Shown here: positions 1 through 7,745 of the stretch, piece after piece
Layout of the letters: every line of letters starts with the position of its first letter
Position numbering within the stretch: the first letter of the stretch is position 1
Origin: Winogradskyella pelagia
Lineage (GTDB): Bacteria > Bacteroidota > Bacteroidia > Flavobacteriales > Flavobacteriaceae
Assembly (NCBI RefSeq): GCF_017581965.1
Contig: NZ_JAGEVF010000004.1
Span: 124,001 to 188,000, forward strand
Length of the DNA stretch: 64,000 bases
Direction: 5' to 3'
Translations under genes and position numbers: made by a program
The notes under the pieces: generated by a model
The model's database searches: none
The model's input: only the letters and a program-made list of their open reading frames with translations
What the model was told of the DNA's origin: nothing

Positions 1-3000
1 ACAAAGTTTTTTCTGCTCTTAATTGATTTTCATACGTTCCTGTGAATGCATAGTTGATTCCTTTTGGAACTATCAATTCACCAGAATCTATCTTTTCTTG
101 AATCAATGCTTGTGCATTTTCAACAACGCTTACTTCTGCAAAGCCATCCATTTTATCAAACAAGACATAGCCTACTAAAAAAGTATCTTCACTTTTAATG
201 ACTTGTGGACCTTGTTCATAGCGAATGGTTGCCAATTCGCTTAATGGCACAGGACTACCTTTTTCAACTGGCACATAAATCTGTTTTAAGTCGGTTGGGT
301 TTGCACGTAATTCTCTTGGGTATCGTACTCGAACACCATATCGCTCTCGACCTTCTACCGTTTGGGTTAAGACCATACCACCAACTGCTACTTTTAATAC
401 ATCTTGAACATCTTGTATCGAAATGCCATAACGTGCAATTTTCTCTCTATCAATATCAATTAACAAATAGGGTTTACCAACAATACGGTCTGCAAAAACA
501 GCTTCTTTTTTAACACCTTCAGCTTCCTTGATGATGTTTTCTAATTGCACACCAAACGCTTCAATCTGCTTTAAGTCTTGACCTTTTACTTTAATTCCCA
601 TAGGTGCTCTCATTCCTGTTTGAAGCATTACCAATCGGGTTTCAATAGGTTGTAGCTTTGGTGCAGAGGTTACGCCTGGCAATTTGGTAACTTTTACAAT
701 TTCATTCCAAATATCGTCCGGCGACTGTATTTCTGGTCGCCAATTACGGTAGAACTCGCCATCATCGTCTGGAATGAGTTGTTCTTTTGCTTTAAGAGAT
801 TGCCACGCTTCACGCTGTTCCGCTCGCAATGACATTCCGTTTTTTAACACATATTCACCATCATCATTGACTTTATAGCGTTGGCGTACTCCGTTTTCAT
901 TCAGCATATATTCTGGTTTATACTGAATGATATTTTCATACATCGACAAAGGTGCTGGGTCTAACGCTGATTCTGTTCTACCTGCTTTACCAACTACGGT
1001 TTCAATCTCTGGAATACTGGCTACTGCCATATCCAATTGCTGTAAAACACGTTTATTTTCTTCCACGCCAGAATGAGGCATCGAGGTTGGCATTAGTAGA
1101 AATGAGCCTTCATTTAATGAGGGCATAAACTCTTTGCCTGTATTTTTCATAATGAAAAAACCTGCAATTACAATAGCCGTTGGTACAGATAAAAACAATA
1201 ACTTATTATCTAAACACCACCTTAAAATACGTGTGTAGTATTTTATAAATAATGAGAAAACACCTAATAAACCAAAGCAAATAACACTAACGAAAATGAG
1301 ATTCCAGAAAATGCTTTTATCAACGCCTAATGGTCTCCAATATTCGGCTAACAAGAATACAATAGCTGATACCGAAATAATGATATTGATAAGATTAGCT
1401 TGCTTGTCTGTTATCTTACTTTGAAGATTGAGAAATGCTGTAATCCCAAACGCAATTAAAATTAATCCTAACCAATATCCATAGACTATGGCTACGATTC
1501 CCAATGCTATTAAAACACCATTTAAAACATATTTAAAAGTGTTTTTGATGTTTTTCTTTCTGAATAAAAATGCAGCAAACGGTGGAATTAAAAACAACGC
1601 TACTATTATAGAAGCTGTTAATGCAAAAGTCTTTGTGAAGGCTAATGGTCTGAATAGTTTTCCTTCCGCTCCAATCATTGTAAATACAGGAATGAAACTG
1701 ATAATAGTTGTCATAACTGCGGTTACGATTGCACCAGACACTTCAGCTGTTGCGTTATAGACTACTGTGTTTATGGGTAACTTTTTATGAGATTCCTCGT
1801 CGCTCGTTCCTTGCTCTGTCGGAATGACATTTTCGTTTTCATCCAAATGCCTTATAATGTTTTCTGATAGTATGACACCTACGTCGACCATTGTACCAAT
1901 AGCAATAGCAATACCTGATAATGCCACAATATTAGCATCAACACCAAAGAGTTTCATCGCAATAAACACCATTAAAACCGCTACTGGTAAAAGTCCAGAA
2001 ATTAGTATGGAAGCTCGAAGATTAAATACCATAATGATAATTACCAGGATGGTAATTAAGATTTCTAAAGTCAATGCTTCATTGAGTGTACCTAAAGTTT
2101 CTTGTATCAGTTCTGTTCTGTCATAAAATGGGACTATTGTTACTTGGGAAGTTCTACCATCCGCCAATACTTTTGAAGGTAATCCTGCACTTAATTCATT
2201 AATCTTCTCTTTCACATTATTGATGACTTCCATTGGGTTTGCGCCATAACGAGCCACCACAACAGCACCAACAACCTCTGCACCTTCTTTATCTAATAAA
2301 CCACGTCTTGTTGCAGGACCTAATGAAACTTTACCAATATCCTTTATCCTAATTGAAGTATAATCTTCTGAAGTGACTACTGCATTTTCGATGTCTGAAA
2401 TGGATTTCACATAACCCAAACCACGCACTAAATATTCGGCTTGGTTAATTTCCAAAGTCTGTGCACCAATGTCTTTATTACTTTCCTTAACCGCTTTTAC
2501 AACGTGATGCAATCCAATATTATACTGACGCATTAGTTCTGGATTTACGTCCACTTGATACTCCTGAACATAGCCACCAATAGAAGCAACCTCTGAAACA
2601 CCACTTGCAGAAGATAGAGCATATTTTACATAGTAATCCTGAATACTGCGTAACTCTTGCAAATCCCAACCACCAGTTACATTTCCTTTTTCGTCACGAC
2701 CTTCTAAAGTGTACCAAAATATTTGTCCTAATCCTGTTGCATCTGGACCCAAAGCAGGATTAACACCTTCGGGCAATAAACCACTTGGTAAGGAATTAAG
2801 TTTTTCGAGAATACGACTTCTACTCCAGTAAAATTCTATATCCTCTTCAAAAATGATATAGATACTTGAAAAGCCAAACATAGAGGAACTACGAATGGTT
2901 TTTACTCCAGGAATACCCAATAATGATGTGGTTAATGGATAGGTAATTTGGTCTTCTATATCTTGTGGCGAACGTCCATCCCATTTGGTAAAAACGATTT

Positions 3001-3172
3001 GTTGGTTTTCGCCTATATCTGGTATGGCATCTACAGCAACTGGATTACTTGGTAAGAAACCAGTATCCCTATTGAAAGGTGCATTAACCGTTCCCCATCC
3101 TACAAAAAGGACGAGTAGCAGAACTGCTACGAGTTTGTTTTCTATTAAAAATTTGATGCTTTTATTCAGCAT
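1..3172 (-). CDS. CusA/CzcA-family heavy-metal efflux RND transporter, 3' end cut by window
   Basis: Inner-membrane pump of a tripartite RND system that moves metal ions (probably Cu/Ag, or Co/Zn/Cd) out of the cell using the proton gradient. Translating the minus strand from the ATG at 3172 gives 1057 uninterrupted codons that run off the left edge, so roughly the last 150-250 residues are missing. Seen: first membrane helix after MLNKSIKFLIENKLVA, a membrane block around residues 335-540 containing GTMVDVGVILSEN with the family's helix-4 aspartate (Asp430), and the second periplasmic half with QTGMRAPMGIKVKG. It follows a Cys-rich small protein on the same strand, a common copper context in flavobacteria. 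Oddity: a short repeat is translated in frame at residues 449-461. Metal specificity is not decided by what is visible. Confidence 0.93.
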   Translation of the reverse strand, partial: MLNKSIKFLIENKLVAVLLLVLFVGWGTVNAPFNRDTGFLPSNPVAVDAIPDIGENQQIVFTKWDGRSPQDIEDQITYPLTTSLLGIPGVKTIRSSSMFGFSSIYIIFEEDIEFYWSRSRILEKLNSLPSGLLPEGVNPALGPDATGLGQIFWYTLEGRDEKGNVTGGWDLQELRSIQDYYVKYALSSASGVSEVASIGGYVQEYQVDVNPELMRQYNIGLHHVVKAVKESNKDIGAQTLEINQAEYLVRGLGYVKSISDIENAVVTSEDYTSIRIKDIGKVSLGPATRRGLLDKEGAEVVGAVVVARYGANPMEVINNVKEKINELSAGLPSKVLADGRTSQVTIVPFYDRTELIQETLGTLNEALTLEILITILVIIIMVFNLRASILISGLLPVAVLMVFIAMKLFGVDANIVALSGIAIAIGTMVDVGVILSENIIRHLDENENVIPTEQGTSDEESHKKLPINTVVYNATAEVSGAIVTAVMTTIISFIPVFTMIGAEGKLFRPLAFTKTFALTASIIVALFLIPPFAAFLFRKKNIKNTFKYVLNGVLIALGIVAIVYGYWLGLILIAFGITAFLNLQSKITDKQANLINIIISVSAIVFLLAEYWRPLGVDKSIFWNLIFVSVICFGLLGVFSLFIKYYTRILRWCLDNKLLFLSVPTAIVIAGFFIMKNTGKEFMPSLNEGSFLLMPTSMPHSGVEENKRVLQQLDMAVASIPEIETVVGKAGRTESALDPAPLSMYENIIQYKPEYMLNENGVRQRYKVNDDGEYVLKNGMSLRAEQREAWQSLKAKEQLIPDDDGEFYRNWRPEIQSPDDIWNEIVKVTKLPGVTSAPKLQPIETRLVMLQTGMRAPMGIKVKGQDLKQIEAFGVQLENIIKEAEGVKKEAVFADRIVGKPYLLIDIDREKIARYGISIQDVQDVLKVAVGGMVLTQTVEGRERYGVRVRYPRELRANPTDLKQIYVPVEKGSPVPLSELATIRYEQGPQVIKSEDTFLVGYVLFDKMDGFAEVSVVENAQALIQEKIDSGELIVPKGINYAFTGTYENQLRAEKTL
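1789..1828. repeat. Dispersed-repeat-like 40-bp element inside the RND pump gene
   Basis: The plus strand reads gattcctcgtcgctcgttcc followed by ttgctctgtcggaatgac. This resembles the ATTCC...GGAAT repeat that I remember as scattered between genes in flavobacteria. Here it lies inside the pump ORF without breaking frame, encoding VIPTEQGTSDEES after the transmembrane helix-4 segment, where homologues carry a short loop. The repeat identity is from memory, not a search. Confidence 0.55.
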
Positions 3173-3201
3173 TGGCTTTGATTATTAAACAGTTAGACAT
3201 T

Positions 3202-3261
3202 GGTGTTACGACAACACCGAATACAACGAATTATCCTTACGACATTGCAGTCATAGGATAA
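3202..3261. other. Two hairpins in the leader between the HYC_CC_PP gene and the RND pump
   Basis: GGTGTT (3202-3207), loop ACGAC, AACACC (3213-3218) forms one perfect stem. TTATCCT (3231-3237) and AGGATAA (3255-3261) form a second with a 17-nt loop. They occupy most of the 109-bp gap upstream of the pump start. They could modulate read-through from the upstream gene into the pump or protect an mRNA end; no clear T-tract follows on the minus strand. Confidence 0.4.
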
Positions 3262-3281
3262 AAAAGTCTATTGTTTAAAAA

Positions 3282-3695
3282 TCAAATTAAGTATGTTTCG
3301 TCAATCTTGTAGAGTTGCCTTATGACGAGTGGCGGTTTATATTCTTCGTAAGTAGAAACGTTATTTTCTAAACCTTCAAAAAGGTTAATGTAAGTGTAAA
3401 CAAATGAAGCTATAAATACTTGTTGTTCAAATGTGATTTTGTCAACTTGCAATTGTAATTCGTCTTGACCTTCAATTGATAATTGTTCATCATCACAACA
3501 ATTTTTCTTGGTAATAGAACATCCTTCGGTTGAAGGCTTTTCCATTTCCATTCCGCACCCTTTGGCCTTATGAAATATGGCAGTTTCTACTAAAGTATCT
3601 CCGCAATAATGCATATTCACAGTAAATGACATTGTAGAGAATAACACTACAAAAGCCATTGCTAAAGACATTATTTTATGGAAAAATTGCTTCAT
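3282..3695 (-). CDS. Exported Cys-rich HYC_CC_PP family protein, linked to metal efflux
   Basis: Small protein (137 aa from the Met at 3695; an upstream Met at 3707 would add four residues before the same signal peptide). A signal peptide covers about residues 1-25, then H29-Y30-C31, C47, C59, the pair C66-C67 and P121-P122: the spaced HYC, CC and PP signatures that give the family its name. Function is not established; the cysteine and histidine content, periplasmic export and position directly upstream of the RND pump suggest metal binding or sensing (inference). Same strand as the pump, 109 bp apart, so probably one transcription unit. Confidence 0.75.
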   Translation of the reverse strand: MKQFFHKIMSLAMAFVVLFSTMSFTVNMHYCGDTLVETAIFHKAKGCGMEMEKPSTEGCSITKKNCCDDEQLSIEGQDELQLQVDKITFEQQVFIASFVYTYINLFEGLENNVSTYEEYKPPLVIRQLYKIDETYLI

Positions 3696-3804
3696 ATCTA
3701 TTTTCAAAGGTATAAAATTTTAACAAATATTGATTTTGTTTAACAGAAGTTTAGAGGTTGAAAAATTTGATAAATCACCATTTACCCATTTTAGAAGGTA
3801 TTTT

Positions 3805-4536
3805 TTATAATTCGTTTAATGGCATTTCTTTACTACCTATTTTATCTAATAAACTTTCGATGTTGTTTATTATCTCTTTAAAAAACTGTGGATTATCAAA
3901 TACTATTTCAAATCTATTTTGTGAAGACACATATTCCTTTAACATAAACCGACCTTTGCTAAAACTCTTAATATTATTGAACTTTCTATCGCTATTATTG
4001 ACAGTATCGTTGTTTTTAATTACCCCTTTGTGATGTACAACTAAATTACGAACTTGTCTAAAATTATCAATAAAACTCCATTCAGGATTAAGTATAGAAA
4101 AATCAACTTTAGCAGACTGCTTTAAGAACTTTTTTACTTTATCAATATCATTATTGCCTTTTAAGTCATCTACTCTGTAGTCTGTTTGTTTATAGGATGC
4201 GAATCTATCACAACCACGTTTTAAAATATCTTCAAAAAAAGAATACAGTTGTATGATTTGAGCGTTTCTGTAATTTTTGATGTAAACATCATTAAACATA
4301 AAAACATTGTCAATAAAGGAATCTTGTATGTGGTCTAAATATTCCTCGGAATATTCTGATTTATCAACCTCTTTGGATTTTTGAAAATTATCATACTCAA
4401 CCTCTATATTTTTTAATTCTCTTTCGAAATGAGTTTCCATATGATTCATATAATCTTCAATTAAATGAAACTCAAAATGGATAAAACCAAATCCCATTAT
4501 AGATGCAAGTGTTTCTTTTCTTCTTAATCTTGACAT
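3805..4536 (-). CDS. HEPN-domain protein (putative RNase) encoded directly after an Argonaute gene
   Basis: 243-aa helical, charged cytoplasmic protein with no signal peptide. The only recognisable signature is R163-N-L-V-V-H168 within FRQVRNLVVHHKG, the R-x4-6-H motif of HEPN RNases, in a predicted helix after about 160 residues of helices, as in RiboL-PSP/MAE_28990-type HEPN proteins (family placement tentative). HEPN proteins are commonly toxins or effectors in defence systems that cut RNA. The ATG lies 9 nt after the Argonaute stop, so the two are almost certainly co-translated. Possible roles: effector of the Argonaute, or an independent toxin. No antitoxin-like partner (such as an MNT nucleotidyltransferase) is adjacent. 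Confidence 0.6.
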   Translation of the reverse strand: MSRLRRKETLASIMGFGFIHFEFHLIEDYMNHMETHFERELKNIEVEYDNFQKSKEVDKSEYSEEYLDHIQDSFIDNVFMFNDVYIKNYRNAQIIQLYSFFEDILKRGCDRFASYKQTDYRVDDLKGNNDIDKVKKFLKQSAKVDFSILNPEWSFIDNFRQVRNLVVHHKGVIKNNDTVNNSDRKFNNIKSFSKGRFMLKEYVSSQNRFEIVFDNPQFFKEIINNIESLLDKIGSKEMPLNEL

Positions 4537-4545
4537 ATCATTCTT

Positions 4546-5778
4546 TTATAAAAACCATAGAGCATCTTTAGCATCGTCTGGAACGCCATTATTAAATCGT
4601 GGTGCTATTTGTGCAACCATTTCTGGATATTTTATAGTGATTGGTATATTTTGTTGTCGAAGCGATTTCCAATATAATCTGCTAAACTGATATACCTGTG
4701 TTAATAATTCTAACACTACATCTGCATCTTCAAAAGCATCTTCATCTGGACTGCTTACCTTAATTTTTATTGGAAACGGATAACCATCTGTATCTGCATA
4801 TCGCTGTGAATTAGGGTAACGCGCATTATTAAACAGTAGGAATTGATTTTCGCTAATACGTATGTATGTGCCACTTATAGGCATTAGCTTTTTGTTCCAA
4901 TTGAGGTCGTAAGCAATAATATCTTCTGCTTCTGTTTTATTGATATTTAAAATGTAGAGCGGAATTTTTAATCCTAATGTGTGCATCCCTTTTATAATAG
5001 GTTTTAATTCCTCGTAACTCATTTCCTTATAAAAGTGGATAACAACTTTATCTGCTTCTGCAACCGATGTAAAATCTCTAATAGCTTTACATATACTACC
5101 CGCTAAAAGGTCTGTTTCGCTTTGGTCAAAATACTCGAACTTTCTAAACAAACCATTGTTTTGAAAACTAAAGGCACTTGCTATATACCGTCTGTTTTCG
5201 CCTTGATTGGTAAATGCACCAACACCAATTACTAATTCCTTCTTATCGGTTACTGCGAGTTTCCAAGGTGCGCCACCTAATTTGGCGTGAATAGCCAACG
5301 CCATATTTTGCAATGAAAATTGGAAGTTGTATTGATTCTCGATATTGACCACCATTTTTTCATAATCTACAACCTGTGTAACAATGCCTTCATTTAGAAA
5401 GAGTTCTTTAATTTGAATATAGATGTCTCGGTCTTCGGGATTTGGTGTAAACTTATCGAAAGGACTTATATAGAACGCTGCATATTTTATATTATCGTGG
5501 TCGAAGGTTAAGCTCTCTAACTTTTCAACTATTTCTGGTATTGGGTTGTTTTCGTTGGTAAATTTAATGAAGTGTTTTTTGGATGATGATGCTTTAATGT
5601 TCACATACGCTTCCAATCCTTTATAATAATTCTTTTTTGTATTTACACCTTCCTTTAAATTTTGATAGAAAGACAATACCGAATCCTTATGCGAAGTATG
5701 GCAAATGAAAAATATCTTGATATTTTGATTGTTTGGACGTCTGTAAGGGTTTAGGATATTCATTGCCTTTTTAGGCAC
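4546..5778 (-). CDS. Prokaryotic Argonaute, MID-PIWI only, catalytically degenerate
   Basis: Binds guide and target nucleic acid. MID is about residues 1-165: YISPFDKF, then Y120-IQI-K124 and TQVVD with Gln135, matching the guide 5'-phosphate pocket pattern Y..iK...Q. PIWI follows: LGGAPWKL (168-174), ELVIGVGAF, VVIHFYKEMS, PITIKYPEM and a hydrophobic C-terminus LWFL that usually enters the MID pocket. The first catalytic Asp (normally GxD) is Gly187 and the second (normally iHrDG) is Tyr250, so slicing is very unlikely. There are no N or PAZ domains: 410 aa, the size of short pAgos. The listed start is GTG at 5778; ATG at 5763 (MNILNPYRRP) is the alternative. An upstream ORF in another frame appears to continue the protein. 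It is co-transcribed with the HEPN gene, but no TIR/Sir2-APAZ gene lies next to it. Confidence 0.8.
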   Translation of the reverse strand: MPKKAMNILNPYRRPNNQNIKIFFICHTSHKDSVLSFYQNLKEGVNTKKNYYKGLEAYVNIKASSSKKHFIKFTNENNPIPEIVEKLESLTFDHDNIKYAAFYISPFDKFTPNPEDRDIYIQIKELFLNEGIVTQVVDYEKMVVNIENQYNFQFSLQNMALAIHAKLGGAPWKLAVTDKKELVIGVGAFTNQGENRRYIASAFSFQNNGLFRKFEYFDQSETDLLAGSICKAIRDFTSVAEADKVVIHFYKEMSYEELKPIIKGMHTLGLKIPLYILNINKTEAEDIIAYDLNWNKKLMPISGTYIRISENQFLLFNNARYPNSQRYADTDGYPFPIKIKVSSPDEDAFEDADVVLELLTQVYQFSRLYWKSLRQQNIPITIKYPEMVAQIAPRFNNGVPDDAKDALWFL

Positions 5779-5851
5779 TAAATGGGTTTACTTGTGGCAA
5801 TAATTGTACATATTGTTTGGGATTTGATTTTTCATGTAGTTGGTTCACCAT
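5771..5851 (-). pseudogene. Out-of-frame 5' extension of the Argonaute gene
   Basis: From ATG at 5851 a 26-codon ORF ends in TAA at 5771-5773, overlapping the Argonaute GTG by 8 nt. It reads MVNQLHEKSNPKQYVQLLPQ then VNPFSA. Removing one C from the GCC codon at 5774-5776 would join it to the Argonaute frame as NPFSAKKAMNILNPYRRP. This is either a one-base frameshift (mutation or sequencing error), or the tail of a deleted upstream partner gene or N-terminal region. An in-frame stop lies just upstream, so no larger domain is present here. Confidence 0.45.
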
Positions 5852-6022
5852 ATTTGTAAAGTATTGTTCAAATTTTCAACCACAAAAATTTAAGCACAAA
5901 TAATTAATACATCAAAAACCGAACAATGTCTGTTTTTAAGTCAATAGAAGGAAAGGAAAAAAATAAAACCACAAATACCTCTTATTTATAAATGATATAA
6001 TCCATTGTTTAAATTTATACCA

Positions 6023-7456
6023 ATGAAAATAATAAAACGACTTTTAAAAATTGTCTTCGCTCTCATCGGTCTTCTTGTGCTAATAGGAATCATTACACTT
6101 TGGGTTGATGCATCAAGCACAAATTATCTTGATATTAATAAGAATACATCAGTATCCAATAATTCTTTTCTTATTAAGAACGTCAATATCATCCCAATGA
6201 ACAAAGACACTGTTTTAGTTGGTAAAATGGTGTATATAAAAGAAGGAATTATCGAAAAGATTGCGGATACTATTGAGGTCAAAGGCATCGAAATTTTTGA
6301 CGGAGAGGATAAGTATCTCACACCAGGGCTTATCGATATGCATGTGCATGTGTGGGATAGATATGAACTCGGACTGTACCTATCCAATGGTGTAACAGCA
6401 GTTAGAAATCTTTGGGGTATGCCAATGCATTTAAGAATTAAAGACGATGTAATGGAAGAACATATTTTTTCACCATCGTTTTTTACGACAGGACCAAAAT
6501 TAACAGGCTCAGAATTTATTGGTGATGACAATTTAAATCTAGGTCATCCTAGCGAAGCTAAAGACAAGATTATTGAATATAAAGACAAAGGTTATGATTT
6601 TATCAAAACGTATTATGGATTGGATAAAGCGATTTTTGATGCAGTGATTGAACAAGCCCAAATTTCTGAAATGGACATTGTGGCTCATCCTTCTCAAAAA
6701 GTGCCCTTTTCATATCATTTGAATTCACAAATCAAATCCATTGAACATGCTGAAGAAATTGTACAGCAACCTTTACAGTTTGATTTAGACACTGTCAAAC
6801 TGCAACCGATAATTGATTCCATTTCGCAATCCAAACACACGAGTTACAGTCCTACACTTACAGTGTTTAATAATATCTATCAAATGATGATGGATGATGC
6901 CATTTTAGATTCAGAACCATTGAATTATATGAATCCACTCATTAAAATGGATGATAGTCAAAGACAGTTTGAGCGTTGGTTTAATGCCAAACAAAAAGAT
7001 CCTGCAATTGTTAATAGGATTAAAAGTCAGCATGATTTTCATTTAACTGTTGTTAAAAAGCTACATGAAGCAGGTGTAACTATCATTTCTGGAACTGATG
7101 GAGGAATTGGAGTTACCCTTCCTGGTTTTTCAATTCATAAAGAATTGGCCTTTTACAAAGAAGCTGGTCTTTCTAACTATGACGTTTTAAAAACAGCTAC
7201 TGTTAACGCTTCTAAAACGCATTCAATAATGAATCAACTAGGAACTATTGAAGAGGGCAAAGTTGCTAATTTGCTATTGGTGGATCAGAATCCACTGGTA
7301 ACGCTGTCTTCACTTAAGAAACCCAATTATATTTTTATAAAAGGGCGAAAATTAAACAGAGAGACTTTGGATTCTTTTAATGAAAAAGCTAAAAACAGAA
7401 AGAACATGATAGCAACTGCACTCAGGTATTTGGAAAACTTAATCATTGAAAAATAA
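6023..7456 (+). CDS. Membrane-anchored amidohydrolase family protein
   Basis: Metal-dependent hydrolase of the amidohydrolase superfamily (imidazolonepropionase/prolidase-like branch). It opens with a hydrophobic N-terminal anchor (about residues 7-27), so it is probably periplasmic and tethered. Metal-site elements seen: PGLIDMHVHVWD with His107 and His109, VAHPSQ, SIEHAEE and ISGTDGG for the final Asp. The C-terminal strand LGTIEEGKVANLLLVDQNP returns to the beta-sandwich, typical of the family. I prefer Met at 6023 (MKIIKRLLKIV) over 6005 because it starts the anchor. The substrate cannot be told; a dipeptide or cyclic amide is plausible. It stands alone, divergent from the Argonaute operon. 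Confidence 0.85.
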   Translation: MKIIKRLLKIVFALIGLLVLIGIITLWVDASSTNYLDINKNTSVSNNSFLIKNVNIIPMNKDTVLVGKMVYIKEGIIEKIADTIEVKGIEIFDGEDKYLTPGLIDMHVHVWDRYELGLYLSNGVTAVRNLWGMPMHLRIKDDVMEEHIFSPSFFTTGPKLTGSEFIGDDNLNLGHPSEAKDKIIEYKDKGYDFIKTYYGLDKAIFDAVIEQAQISEMDIVAHPSQKVPFSYHLNSQIKSIEHAEEIVQQPLQFDLDTVKLQPIIDSISQSKHTSYSPTLTVFNNIYQMMMDDAILDSEPLNYMNPLIKMDDSQRQFERWFNAKQKDPAIVNRIKSQHDFHLTVVKKLHEAGVTIISGTDGGIGVTLPGFSIHKELAFYKEAGLSNYDVLKTATVNASKTHSIMNQLGTIEEGKVANLLLVDQNPLVTLSSLKKPNYIFIKGRKLNRETLDSFNEKAKNRKNMIATALRYLENLIIEK

Positions 7457-7745
7457 ATTACTAATAGTAATGTAAATACAATTAAAAAAATTAAAATAAG
7501 ATCTAATAGAAAGGCTCGTTTGCATCATAATTTATACAACTGCGTCATAATTTTCAATCTATGAGCAAACTTTATACATAAGGCTTCATAAGGGTTTATA
7601 AGTATATTACTTCTTGATAGATATTTATAGAAACAAAAATTGTGCTATTAACAATTAAAATTAAAGTGTAATAAATACCACTCATCGCTCATCATAATAT
7701 TTTAAATATATCAATCATAATCATCAATCAAAAAACGAACAGTAC
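7457..7745. other. Gene-free 289-bp region with direct and inverted repeats
   Basis: TGCATCATAATTT (7521-7533) recurs as TGCGTCATAATTT (7541-7553), exactly two helical turns (20 bp) apart. GTTTGCATCATA (7518-7529) can pair with TATGAGCAAAC (7560-7570) with one bulge. The last 23 bp before the next start contain a leader shared with the ABC transporter gene at 13362. No TAnnTTTG box or coding sequence is obvious; this is probably the control region of the alpha/beta hydrolase gene. Confidence 0.45.
7723..7744 (+). repeat. 22-nt leader identical to that of the ABC transporter gene (copy 1)
   Basis: Begins ATCAATCAAAAAACGAAC and ends just before the ATG at 7746. The identical 22 nt occur at 13341-13362, again abutting a start codon. 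Confidence 0.8.

Noticed and set aside
205-3188. Four plus-strand ORFs (at 205, 1488, 1824 and 2985)
   Set aside because: They lie antisense within the RND pump gene, whose minus-strand reading is unbroken for 1057 codons and carries clear family motifs.
3758-4033. Plus-strand ORF of 91 codons
   Set aside because: Antisense to the HEPN gene; hydrophobic low-complexity product with no features of its own.
3805-5778. Toxin-antitoxin pair (HEPN toxin with the upstream gene as MNT antitoxin)
   Set aside because: The upstream protein shows PIWI/MID motifs and no nucleotidyltransferase GSxxxG...DxD signature.
6005-6022. Earlier start of the amidohydrolase
   Set aside because: Adds six residues before the anchor; the Met at 6023 begins the typical basic N-region.
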